Part shown: positions 7,351 to 14,442 of the stretch, piece by piece | Layout of the letters: every line of letters begins with the position of its first letter | Position numbering within the stretch: the stretch's first letter is position 1 | NCBI GenBank assembly: GCA_030038885.1 | Contig: JASHQY010000010.1 | Span: 1 to 41,703 of the forward strand | From: Thermoplasmata archaeon | GTDB taxonomy: Archaea; Thermoplasmatota; Thermoplasmata; Lutacidiplasmatales; UBA184 | Length of the DNA: 41,703 bases | Direction of reading: 5' to 3' | Notes under the pieces: model-generated | Seen by the model: the letters and a program-made list of their open reading frames with translations, nothing else | Database searches by the model: none | What the model was told of the DNA's origin: nothing | Made by a program: the position numbers and the translations under genes

Positions 7351-8378
7351 CGGGCGACGAGCGAGGGAGGGCGCCCCGTGCCCGACCTCAGCGCGTCCCG
7401 CACGGTCCGGGGCCGCAGTCCCCCGATCACCGCCGTGAGGCGGACGACCTCCCGCGGTTCGGGGCGGATCCGCGTGCCGAAGACGAGCTTCTGCGGCTCC
7501 CCGAGGCGCTGGCGCATCGCGCGGAGCACCCGGTCGAGCGTACGGAGCGTCAGGTTCGCCCCGCCGTCGAGGTGGACGATCGCGGAGACGCCGTCGGACA
7601 GCTGGTAGTCGAGCAGCGAGTCCGAGAGCGCCTGCTGGACGAGGCGTTCGGGCTCCGACACGTGGTACTCGCCGACGACGAGCGTCGAGAGGCCCGCTTC
7701 CCGCAGGTGGTTCTTCAGGCTCGCGAGGTCGACGTTCAGCTGCGACGGGTTCTCGACCATGTCGACGAGGCTCGAGACCAGCGAGTGCAGGTAGGCGTTC
7801 CGCACGTGGAAGACGCGGTGGATCGGGAGCGACTCGAACCGGCGCAGCTTCTCGTTGGCGAGGGCCAGCAGGAGGCCGCCCATCTCCTCGAGCTCGCCGA
7901 GGGTCGCCTCGACGTTCTCGCGGCGGCCGGGGTTCGTGTCGAGCTCGACCTGGAACGGAAGGAAGACGACCGGCACCGGGAGCGTCTCGGTCGCCCGGAG
8001 CTCCCGAGCGAAGAACGGCAGGAGCGCGCTCCCGGTCCCGCCGCCGAGCCCGGCGAGCAGGAAGACGATCTCGAACGGCGCGAGCCGTCGGAGGACCTCC
8101 TCCTTGCTCTCCTCCGCGGCGCGGAGGACCGACGCGCGGTCCCCTCCGCTGCCCCGTCCCCGGAGCTCGCGCGCGCCGAGGAGGATCCGCTCCTCGACCC
8201 CCATCCGCAGCAGGTGCTTCGCGTCGGTGTTGACCGCGAACGCCCGGACCCCGGGGATCCCGAGGGTCACGAGGTCCTGGGCCGCCTCGCTACCGGCCCC
8301 GCCCAGGCCGACGACCGCGCACGGCGGGGCGAGCGCGAGGGACGCCCAGTTCTCGGGGGGCTTCGTGTCCGGGACCAT
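7347..8378 (-). CDS. FtsZ/CetZ-superfamily tubulin homologue with altered T7 loop
   Basis: A 343-residue tubulin/FtsZ-fold protein. The N-terminal nucleotide-binding loop is VVGLGGAGS (22-30), an NTD motif is at 50-52, and the tubulin signature is GLGGGTGSA (110-118). A segment ENVEATLGELEEM follows, as in FtsZ-like proteins. The synergy (T7) loop reads LNVDLASL (214-221). It keeps the first Asp (217) but has Ser220 where FtsZ has the second catalytic Asp (NxDxxD). GTP should bind, while polymer-coupled hydrolysis may be weak or different. It lies 15 nt downstream of the RHH regulator and is probably co-transcribed with it, as in the cdrS-ftsZ2 pair of haloarchaea. It could be a second, specialised FtsZ rather than the main division protein. 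Confidence 0.85.
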   Translation of the reverse strand: MVPDTKPPENWASLALAPPCAVVGLGGAGSEAAQDLVTLGIPGVRAFAVNTDAKHLLRMGVEERILLGARELRGRGSGGDRASVLRAAEESKEEVLRRLAPFEIVFLLAGLGGGTGSALLPFFARELRATETLPVPVVFLPFQVELDTNPGRRENVEATLGELEEMGGLLLALANEKLRRFESLPIHRVFHVRNAYLHSLVSSLVDMVENPSQLNVDLASLKNHLREAGLSTLVVGEYHVSEPERLVQQALSDSLLDYQLSDGVSAIVHLDGGANLTLRTLDRVLRAMRQRLGEPQKLVFGTRIRPEPREVVRLTAVIGGLRPRTVRDALRSGTGRPPSLVAR

Positions 8379-8393
8379 CGGTGCCCCGACCGC

Positions 8394-8759
8394 CTAGGGC
8401 GGAGGGGAGCCCTCGGCGACGACCGGTTCCCCCTCCCGGCGATGGGGTCGGGCCGACGGGCCGAGCTGTTCGATGCGGCCGCGGATGTACTCGCGCACCG
8501 CGGAGCGCACCGCGTCGTCCACGCTGACCGAATTGCCCTCGCGGACGAACTCCTCGAGCCGGCGGTTGTCCTGGCGCGAGAGCTCGACCACGACCTTCCG
8601 GACGTTCTGCGGCGGCAGATTGAGCTCGATGTACTGCTCGAGGCCGTCGCGGATCGTATCGGAGATCGTCGGCGTGTCCTTCGACTGCTGGATCTGCTTG
8701 AGCTTCTCGAGCAGCTCCTGCGGTATCCGGACCGTGACGCGCTCGGACGTGTCGACCAT
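8394..8759 (-). CDS. Ribbon-helix-helix regulator, tandem RHH, CdrS-like context
   Basis: A 121-residue protein with two ribbon-helix-helix-like units. The first (about 5-45) starts with the strand RVTVRIPQELLEKL and continues ISDTIRDGLEQYI. The second (about 52-98) starts VRKVVVELSRQDNRRLEEF and continues VSVDDAVRSAVREYI. The last 20 residues are a disordered tail. A longer frame begins at 8801, but its extra 14 codons cover the palindromic operator, so ATG 8759 is chosen. The gene sits 15 nt ahead of the ftsZ-like gene. In haloarchaea the RHH protein CdrS is co-transcribed with ftsZ2 and regulates division, which suggests an analogous role. The operator next to its start points to autoregulation. 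Confidence 0.8.
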   Translation of the reverse strand: MVDTSERVTVRIPQELLEKLKQIQQSKDTPTISDTIRDGLEQYIELNLPPQNVRKVVVELSRQDNRRLEEFVREGNSVSVDDAVRSAVREYIRGRIEQLGPSARPHRREGEPVVAEGSPPP

Positions 8760-8762
8760 GGA

Positions 8763-8793
8763 CGTCAGACAAGACCCCGTTCTTTGTCTGACG
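8763..8793. promoter_or_regulatory. Palindromic operator upstream of the RHH-ftsZ-like operon
   Basis: A perfect 10-bp inverted repeat, CGTCAGACAA (8763-8772) and TTGTCTGACG (8784-8793), is separated by 11 bp and lies 3 bp upstream of the RHH start codon. RHH proteins bind such paired half-sites as dimers of dimers, so this is a likely autoregulatory operator. A hairpin in the 5' leader is an alternative reading. Confidence 0.65.
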
Positions 8794-8797
8794 ATTG

Positions 8798-8804
8798 ACA
8801 TATC
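8798..8804 (-). promoter_or_regulatory. TATA-like element of the RHH-ftsZ-like operon
   Basis: GATATGT on the minus strand about 40 nt before ATG 8759 would place the transcription start inside the palindrome. A second candidate, CATATACG at about 8813-8820, lies further upstream. Confidence 0.35.
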
Positions 8805-8920
8805 GCGCCGCTCGTATATGAATCAGCCGCTCCGCCTCCGTGGACTCTCGGGGAGTGCCGGCTCGCTCAGTGCCGGCGCTCCGGGCCGCGCCTCGGCCCG
8901 TTGCGGCGGAAGGCATAGCA

Positions 8921-8928
8921 CCTTAACC
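8921..8928 (+). promoter_or_regulatory. TATA-like element for the first 7TM gene
   Basis: CCTTAACC lies about 126 nt upstream of GTG 9047, leaving room for a leader of about 100 nt that includes the small ORF at 8997. Confidence 0.3.
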
Positions 8929-8996
8929 TCCGGGAGCGCGTGTCGAGCCCCGAGAGCGGCGGATCGAGGACCGGTCGTCGGCCGCTCCGGTCGGAG

Positions 8997-9050
8997 ATGG
9001 ACTTCCGCCGCGGAACCGAACGGGCCCGCTCGGCGAGGCGGGGAACGTGA
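8997..9050 (+). other. Possible 17-codon leader ORF
   Basis: ATG 8997 opens MDFRRGTERARSARRGT and stops at TGA 9048-9050, overlapping the GTG start of the 7TM gene as GTGA. The paralogous gene at 10028 has the same arrangement. It may be a coupled leader peptide or a coincidence. Confidence 0.25.
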
Positions 9051-9844
9051 GCGCGCTCATTCCGGCGGGGCAGGTGCCGATCTCGGTCGCGCTCGTCGTC
9101 GTCAGCGGCGCCGTGGCGGTGGTCTTCTTCGCGATCGCGGACCGGCTCGCCCGTCGGCCGGTCTCCGAGAGCTCCCGCCTCGCCTCGTACCTGTTCGCCC
9201 TCTGGTGGATCGGGATCGGGACGTCGGTCGCGATCAACGCGGTGCTGGTCGGGCTCGCGCTCACCGACACGCTCCCGTTCCCGCTCGGGATCTCGATCTA
9301 CCTGGTGAGCCTGCTGGTCGACTGCGTCTTCCTCGCGGCGCTCGTCTCCGCCCTGACGTACGTCTACACGGGGTCGTACCATCTGCTCGAGATCGGCGGG
9401 TTCTACCTCGCGTTCTACGCGGTGCTCCTCGATTGGGCGCTCTCCCAATCGCCGGACGGGCTCTCCCTCCACGCGGGGGTCCCCGCGCTCGCGTTCACGG
9501 CCGCGGCGAATCCGGCGCTCACCGCGGCGGTCACGCTCGGCCTTCTCGTGCCGGGGGTCGCGGCCGCCGTCGCGTACCTCTCGCTCCTCCGGGAGACCGC
9601 CGATCGCTCGATCCGGTTCCGCATCGCGCTGGTCGGCGGAAGCATTCTGCTCTGGTTCGCCCTCGAGATCCTCGTTCCGTCCACGACCGCTTCGTGGGTG
9701 CTCACCCGGAGCGTGCTCGAGCTCGTCCCCGGGGGGTTGAGCCTCTTGGCCCTCATTCCGCCCGCGGGGGTGCGTCGCCGGTTCGGGGTGCCCGCCCCCG
9801 GCGGCAAGGAGGAGTACTACCGTCGTCGGCCGGCCGAGCGGTGA
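9047..9844 (+). CDS. Seven-helix membrane protein, paralogue 1
   Basis: A 265-residue protein with seven hydrophobic helices, at about 9-30, 46-72, 78-107, 114-132, 148-182, 189-210 and 217-243. Basic residues after helix 1 (DRLARRP) and at the C-terminus (VRRRFG, YRRRPAER) predict an N-out, C-in topology. Shared motifs with the next gene include LTYVYTGxYHL after helix 3 and LLWF in helix 6. Helix 7 lacks the retinal-binding lysine of rhodopsins. The start is GTG at 9047. I do not recognise a named family. Because its paralogue overlaps a histidine-kinase gene and receivers follow, a role as membrane sensor or input module is inferred. Confidence 0.65.
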   Translation: MSALIPAGQVPISVALVVVSGAVAVVFFAIADRLARRPVSESSRLASYLFALWWIGIGTSVAINAVLVGLALTDTLPFPLGISIYLVSLLVDCVFLAALVSALTYVYTGSYHLLEIGGFYLAFYAVLLDWALSQSPDGLSLHAGVPALAFTAAANPALTAAVTLGLLVPGVAAAVAYLSLLRETADRSIRFRIALVGGSILLWFALEILVPSTTASWVLTRSVLELVPGGLSLLALIPPAGVRRRFGVPAPGGKEEYYRRRPAER

Positions 9845-9889
9845 GGCCGCACGCCCACCCCCGGGGGGCGGACCTGCCGGCGTCTCGAT

Positions 9890-9899
9890 AGTAAGATAA
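9890..9899 (+). promoter_or_regulatory. TATA-like element for the second 7TM gene
   Basis: AGTAAGATAA about 130 nt upstream of GTG 10028, mirroring the spacing before the first paralogue. Confidence 0.35.
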
Positions 9900-9974
9900 C
9901 CCGCGCCCGCGCCTATTCGTCACGCGGCACCCCCCCCGCTCCCCGCTCCCGGGGGACGCCGCGCCAGGTCGACG

Positions 9975-10031
9975 ATGGAGGCGTTCCGACCCTGCTGCGT
10001 CCCCCCGGTCCTCCGGACGAACGTCCCGTGA
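9975..10031 (+). other. Possible 18-codon leader ORF
   Basis: ATG 9975 opens MEAFRPCCVPPVLRTNVP and ends at TGA 10029-10031, overlapping the GTG start of the second 7TM gene as GTGA. The peptide is unlike that of the first paralogue, but the architecture is the same. Confidence 0.25.
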
Positions 10032-10825
10032 GCGCCTTGGTCCCCTCCTCCCAGCTCCCCTCCGCCGTGGCCATCGTCGTGGTGAGCCTCGGGGTCGCCG
10101 CGGTCTACGGGTTCGTCGGAGTGCGCCTCTATCGCCGGCCGATCGCGCCCGCCGCCCGGCTCGCCTCGACGCAGCTCGCCTTGTGGTGGGGAGGGCTCGG
10201 TGCGGTGACCGCGCTCGGCGGGATCCAGGTCGCGGTCGCCGTGGCCGGCGCGATGTCGTTCCCCCTGGCCCTGACGTTCTACCTGCTCAGCGTGCTGCTC
10301 GACTGCGCATTCCTCTGGGGCCTCGTCGGGTTCCTGACGTACGTGTACACCGGTCGATACCATCTGGTCGCCCTGAGCGGGTTCTACGCATGGTTCTACG
10401 TCACCGTGCTCTACTTCGTCTTCTCGAAGCAGCCCCACGCGGTCGCGATGGTCGGCGGCCAGGTCACGATCGAGTACCTCTCGGCCGTGGCTCCCGCGCT
10501 CACCGTGATCGTCGTGCTCGGCCTCCTGGGGCCCGAGATCGTCGGCGCGATCCTCTATCTGTCGCTGCTCCGGCGCACGCACGATGCCGCCCGGAGGTAC
10601 CGGATCTGGCTGGTCGGCGGTGGGATCCTGCTCTGGTTCCTCCTCGACCTCTTCGTTCCGTCCTCGACGGCCAACTGGACGATCGCCCGCGGCGTCCTGC
10701 AGGTCATCCCCGGGCTGATGAGCCTCATCGCGTTCTTCCCTCCCGAGTGGGCACGTCGCCGGTACGGCGTGACGGTGGTGTCGAGCTCCGAGGGATTGGC
10801 GGAGAAGGCCGCCGGTAGCCCATGA
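10028..10825 (+). CDS. Seven-helix membrane protein, paralogue 2
   Basis: A 265-residue protein of the same length and topology as the gene at 9047, with matching landmarks: MSAL at the start, LLDCAFLWGLVGFLTYVYTG in helix 3, RIWLVGGGILLWFLLDLFVP in helix 6, and FPPEWARRRYGV after helix 7. The two are evidently a tandem duplication that has diverged. The terminal TGA overlaps the ATG of the histidine kinase (ATGA, 10822-10825), so receptor and kinase are probably co-translated. That supports a model in which the membrane protein feeds a signal to the soluble kinase. The ligand is unknown. Confidence 0.7.
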   Translation: MSALVPSSQLPSAVAIVVVSLGVAAVYGFVGVRLYRRPIAPAARLASTQLALWWGGLGAVTALGGIQVAVAVAGAMSFPLALTFYLLSVLLDCAFLWGLVGFLTYVYTGRYHLVALSGFYAWFYVTVLYFVFSKQPHAVAMVGGQVTIEYLSAVAPALTVIVVLGLLGPEIVGAILYLSLLRRTHDAARRYRIWLVGGGILLWFLLDLFVPSSTANWTIARGVLQVIPGLMSLIAFFPPEWARRRYGVTVVSSSEGLAEKAAGSP

Positions 10826-12147
10826 GCGGACGTCCGTCCCCGCCGGCCCGCGCCGAGCCGGAGGTCCCGCCGGTCGCCGCGCGTCGCGGGGGGTCGCCCC
10901 AACGCATCTGGCCGGTGCTCGCGGCCGGCCTCCTCGCCCGGCGACCGGCGCCGTCGGGGCTGTTCGACGATCAGACGCGGCTGCTCCTCGATCTTCCGCT
11001 CGGAGTGCTCCTCCTGGTCGATGACTCGGGTGTCGTGCGGTACGCGAACGTCGCGCTCGAGCGCTTCCTGGGCTACACCCCCCGCGAGGTCGTCGGGCGA
11101 CCGGCCGAGGAGCTGTTCGTCAGCGCGTCGCGTCCCGGCGTCCTCCGGCTCCTCGAATCCCACGTGCCCGGGGACCCGACCGCGTCCGGAGAATTCCGCG
11201 GGCTGCGCAAGAACGGCTCGGTCCTTCCCCTCCAGGTGGTCGTGCAGAGCGCGGTCGTCCCGGGCATGCAGGGGTCCAAGGTGACCGGCCTCTACCTCCG
11301 CGACTTCGCCGAGCGCGAGAAGCTGATCGAGGCGCTCGCCGGGCGGGCGGCCGAGCTCGCGCGCTCGAACCGCGAGCTGGAGCAGTTCTCGTACATCGCC
11401 TCGCACGACCTCCAGGAGCCGTTGCGGATGGTCGGCAGCTACACGCAGCTGCTCGAGCAGCGCTACGCCGCCCAGCTCGACGACGACGCGCGGGAGTTCA
11501 TCCGGTACGCGCAGGAGGGAGCGGCCCGGATGCGCCAGCTGATCGACGCGCTGCTCGCGTACTCCCGCATCGACACGCGCGGAGAGCCGTTCCGCCCGGT
11601 CGCGATGGACCAGGTCGTGTCGGTCGCGCTCGCGAACCTGCGCGAGTCGATCGCCGAGGCGAAGGCGATCGTCACTTCCGGGCCGCTCCCCGAGGTCACG
11701 GGGGACCCCGTGCAACTGGGCCAGGTCCTGCAGAACCTCCTCGGGAACGCGATCAAGTTCCGGGGGCCGAACCCCCCGCACATCGAGATCCGGGCCGAAC
11801 GCCACGGACCGGACTGGGTCTTCTCGGTCCACGACGACGGGATCGGGATCGCGCCCGAGTACCAGGACCGGATCTTCGTGATCTTCCAGCGCCTGCACAG
11901 CCGCGAGGAGTACCCCGGCACGGGGATCGGACTCGCGGTCTGCAAGAAGGTCGTCGAGCGCCACGGAGGCAAGCTCTGGGTCGAGAGCACCGGTCGGCCC
12001 GGCGAGGGATCGACCTTCCGCTTCACGATCCCCGTCGACCGGACGAAAGCCGCTCCGGTGCCCGTGCCGAAGGTCGATGCGATCTCGTCCGAGTCGAAGG
12101 CCGAGGCGCTGACGATGATCGAAGCTCGCCTCAAGGAACTGGTCTAG
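10822..12147 (+). CDS. PAS-domain sensor histidine kinase
   Basis: A 441-residue soluble histidine kinase. After a Pro-rich N-terminus comes a PAS domain (about 50-165; LLVDDSGVVRYANVALERFL). A short coiled coil follows (about 168-190), then the HisKA dimerisation domain with phospho-acceptor His195 in YIASHDLQEPLR. The HATPase domain shows the N box (NLLGNAIKF), G1 (DDGIGIAPE) and G2 (GTGIGLAVCKK). A 35-residue tail rich in Lys/Glu ends the protein. It has no transmembrane segment of its own and overlaps the second 7TM gene by four bases, so its membrane input is probably that protein. Likely phosphotransfer targets are the receivers encoded downstream. Confidence 0.9.
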   Translation: MSGRPSPPARAEPEVPPVAARRGGSPQRIWPVLAAGLLARRPAPSGLFDDQTRLLLDLPLGVLLLVDDSGVVRYANVALERFLGYTPREVVGRPAEELFVSASRPGVLRLLESHVPGDPTASGEFRGLRKNGSVLPLQVVVQSAVVPGMQGSKVTGLYLRDFAEREKLIEALAGRAAELARSNRELEQFSYIASHDLQEPLRMVGSYTQLLEQRYAAQLDDDAREFIRYAQEGAARMRQLIDALLAYSRIDTRGEPFRPVAMDQVVSVALANLRESIAEAKAIVTSGPLPEVTGDPVQLGQVLQNLLGNAIKFRGPNPPHIEIRAERHGPDWVFSVHDDGIGIAPEYQDRIFVIFQRLHSREEYPGTGIGLAVCKKVVERHGGKLWVESTGRPGEGSTFRFTIPVDRTKAAPVPVPKVDAISSESKAEALTMIEARLKELV

Positions 12148-12251
12148 CTCCGCGTCGACCGTATCCCTCGACGCTCGTCTCCCCCCGCCGTCCGGTCCGT
12201 GACTCGAGGTGGGCGCGAGCCCCCGTCCCGCGGCGGCTCCGGGCCACAAGA

Positions 12252-12257
12252 CTTTAC
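12252..12257 (+). promoter_or_regulatory. TATA-like element for the response regulator
   Basis: CTTTAC lies about 27 nt upstream of ATG 12281 and supports that start over the in-frame ATG at 12209. Confidence 0.4.
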
Positions 12258-12280
12258 GCACGGACAGCGCTGGTCTCTGC

Positions 12281-12733
12281 ATGCCGATGGCCGAAGTGCC
12301 GGTCGCCCGCCCTGCCCAGATCCTGATCGTCGAGGACAACCCGGCGGATGCCCGGCTGGTCCGCGAGGTGATGCGCGACAGCAAGATCCTGAACGAGATC
12401 CACTGGGTGCCCGACGGCGTGGAGGCGATGGCGTTCCTCCGTCGGCAGGGAAAGTATCCGGACGCGCCGCGGCCGAACCTGATGTTCCTCGACCTCAACA
12501 TGCCGAGGAAGGACGGCCGCGAGGTGCTGCGGGAGATCAAGTCCGACCCCGATCTTCGCCGGATCCCGGTGGTCGTGATGACGTCCTCCCAGGCCGAGGA
12601 GGACATCGCGCGCGCGTACGACCACCACGCGAACTGCTACGTGCGCAAGCCGATCGACTTCGAGCAGTTCCACTCGGTCGTGAAGACGCTCGAGAACTTC
12701 TGGTTCTCCACGGTCGAGATCCCGACGCGGTAG
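12281..12733 (+). CDS. Single-domain response regulator (Rcp1-like)
   Basis: A 150-residue protein made of one receiver domain and no output domain. The acidic pocket is Glu18-Asp19 (ILIVEDNPADARLV) and the phospho-acceptor is Asp71 (LMFLDLNMPRKDG). VVVMTSSQ gives the conserved Thr/Ser, and CYVRKPIDF the conserved Lys. The loop YPDAPRPNL before the acceptor strand is typical of the Rcp1-like group that partners PAS or phytochrome kinases. A longer frame exists from 12209, but its first 24 codons overlap the TATA-like element, so ATG 12281 is preferred. It most likely carries phosphate from the upstream kinase to the HPt domain encoded next. Confidence 0.85.
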   Translation: MPMAEVPVARPAQILIVEDNPADARLVREVMRDSKILNEIHWVPDGVEAMAFLRRQGKYPDAPRPNLMFLDLNMPRKDGREVLREIKSDPDLRRIPVVVMTSSQAEEDIARAYDHHANCYVRKPIDFEQFHSVVKTLENFWFSTVEIPTR

Positions 12734-12758
12734 CGCGCGGACGCCGGGGTACCGACCG

Positions 12759-13853
12759 ATGGGGCCGCCGGCCGTACGGGTCCTGGTCGTCGACGACAAC
12801 CCCGGCGACGCGCGCCTGGTCGAGTGGAGCCTCGCGCACGAGCCCGACGGGACGTTCGAGTGCGCCCGGGCCGGACGCGTCGCTGAGGCGCTCGCGCTCC
12901 TCGATCGGCGTCCGGCCGACGCGGTCCTCCTCGACCTGGGGCTCCCGGACAGCACCGGAGCGGATGGCGTCCGACGGATCCGCTCCCGGGCGCCCGAGAC
13001 CGCGGTGGTCGTGCTGACCGGTTCCGACGACCCGCGGCGGGTCCGCGAGGCGCTCGCGGCCGGGGCCCAGGACTATCAGGTCAAGGGCGTGTTCCCGCGG
13101 GGCCATCTGTCGCGGGTGCTGCGCGCGGCGATCGCGTGCCAGCGCGTCGAGTCCGCGATCGGCCGCGGGGACCTTCCCGACCCGGAGCGCTGGGAGGCGC
13201 ACGTCGGAGGGGAGGCGCTCGCCCTGTTCGCGGACGGCCGCTCTCCGCTCGTGAGCGAAGCGTGGGTCCGCATCACCGGGGTCCCCCGCGACGGGTCGGC
13301 GGAGCACCGCGCGCGCCTCGCCGGCCTCCTCGCGGCCGGACCGGTGGGCGAGACCGAGGTCGAATCGCCCGGACAGGGCCGTCGGACCGTCGAGTACGTC
13401 GTGCGCACGTTCGGCGAGGGCGGGGCCGTCCGGCGCCTCGTCCGGCTGCGAGCGCCTCCGTCGGCTCCCGCCCCGTCGTCGGGGCGCGGGGCCCCCGACG
13501 GCGAGGCGGTCCTCGACGCGGCGGCGTGGGATCAGCTCCGCGAACTGGCCGGTGCCGATCCCTCGTTCCTGCCCGCGGTGATCGACGCGTTCCTGGAGGA
13601 GGGGTCCGCCCTGCTCGCCGAGCTCCGCGCGGCCGCGAGCGCGGGCGATCGGGGCGGGGTGGAGCGCGCCGCGCACCGGCTCAAGTCGGCGTGCGCCCAG
13701 GTCGGTGCGCTCGATCTCGCGCGCCGTCTCGGTCGCCTCGAGCGCGAGAGCGCAGGACCCGCCGAGGGAGATCTCGGTCCAGAGATCGCGGAGATCGCCG
13801 GGGGCTTCCCGGCCGTCGTCGCGGCGCTGAAGCTCCGGCGCCCGGTGCAGTGA
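12759..13853 (+). CDS. Response regulator with C-terminal HPt domain
   Basis: A 364-residue protein with three parts. An N-terminal receiver (about 5-122) has Asp12-Asp13 and acceptor Asp59 (VLLDLGLPDSTG). A middle region (about 130-230) has weak PAS-like strand content without clear signature residues. After a Pro/Ser linker comes a C-terminal HPt domain (about 250-340) with His306 in AAHRLKSACAQVGA. Archaeal HPt domains outside CheA are uncommon. Together with the kinase and the two single-domain regulators, this completes the parts of a His-Asp-His-Asp phosphorelay. No DNA-binding output is present. It lies 25 nt downstream of the single-domain regulator and is probably in the same transcript. 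Confidence 0.85.
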   Translation: MGPPAVRVLVVDDNPGDARLVEWSLAHEPDGTFECARAGRVAEALALLDRRPADAVLLDLGLPDSTGADGVRRIRSRAPETAVVVLTGSDDPRRVREALAAGAQDYQVKGVFPRGHLSRVLRAAIACQRVESAIGRGDLPDPERWEAHVGGEALALFADGRSPLVSEAWVRITGVPRDGSAEHRARLAGLLAAGPVGETEVESPGQGRRTVEYVVRTFGEGGAVRRLVRLRAPPSAPAPSSGRGAPDGEAVLDAAAWDQLRELAGADPSFLPAVIDAFLEEGSALLAELRAAASAGDRGGVERAAHRLKSACAQVGALDLARRLGRLERESAGPAEGDLGPEIAEIAGGFPAVVAALKLRRPVQ

Positions 13854-13869
13854 CCTCGGGACGGTCCCG

Positions 13870-14316
13870 CTACGCGGCGCGCTCCTTCGCGACCTGCTGG
13901 AGGACCTCGCGGATCTGCGCGAGCCGGATCGGCTTGTGGAGGACCTCGAACGCCCCGGCCTTGATCAGCGCCTGGACCCGGGGGTCGTCGCTCGGGTTGC
14001 CGGTGCACACGACGACCGTGAGGTCCGGGCTCTTCCCGAGCATGTAGCGCGCGACGTCGTGGCCGCCCTGGTTGGGGTTCCGCGGCTGGTGGAGGAGATC
14101 GATCGGCCCCGGGCCCCGCGCCCCCGCCCCCTCCGAGAGCGAGATGTCGAGGAACACGACCTGCGGGTGGAACTGGTCGAACGCCGCGACCGCCTCGCTC
14201 GCCGAACCGGATTCTCGCACGCTCTCCGCCGGCACGCCCTCCTGGGAGAGCGCCTGCTTGATCGTCAATCGGACGGTCGGGGAGTCGTCCACGATGAGGT
14301 AGCGGAGCGAAGTCAT
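13870..14316 (-). CDS. Single-domain response regulator with a loop insertion
   Basis: A 148-residue receiver-only protein. The acidic pair is Asp10-Asp11 (YLIVDDSPTVRLT), the acceptor is Asp57 (QVVFLDISLSEG), and VVVCTGNPSD and VLHKPIRL carry the conserved Thr and Lys. Between the acceptor strand and the next helix is an extra segment of about 20 residues rich in Gly, Pro and Asn (about 61-82), which ordinary CheY-like receivers lack. ATG 14316 is chosen; an in-frame GTG two codons upstream is an alternative. It faces the receiver-HPt gene with a 16-nt gap and lies downstream of the KaiC-like gene. It may be the terminal acceptor of the local phosphorelay. Confidence 0.8.
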   Translation of the reverse strand: MTSLRYLIVDDSPTVRLTIKQALSQEGVPAESVRESGSASEAVAAFDQFHPQVVFLDISLSEGAGARGPGPIDLLHQPRNPNQGGHDVARYMLGKSPDLTVVVCTGNPSDDPRVQALIKAGAFEVLHKPIRLAQIREVLQQVAKERAA

Positions 14317-14376
14317 GACCACCGGCCCGGGACGCCCGGCGCGCGGACGCCCGTCGTGGAAGAAGGCCGTTCGCGG

Positions 14377-14383
14377 GTAATAG
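14377..14383 (-). promoter_or_regulatory. TATA-like element of the minus-strand response regulator
   Basis: CTATTAC on the minus strand lies about 64 nt before ATG 14316, implying a 5' leader of about 35-40 nt. Confidence 0.3.
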
Positions 14384-14442
14384 TTGCTTCGACGCCCCCG
14401 AAGGCCCGGCCCGGGTCGGCGCGTCCGGTCGAGGGGTGGCGC

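Noticed and set aside
9047..10825. Rhodopsin-type proteins
   Set aside because: Seven helices and size are suggestive, but neither protein has a lysine in helix 7 for retinal attachment, and no rhodopsin motifs are seen.
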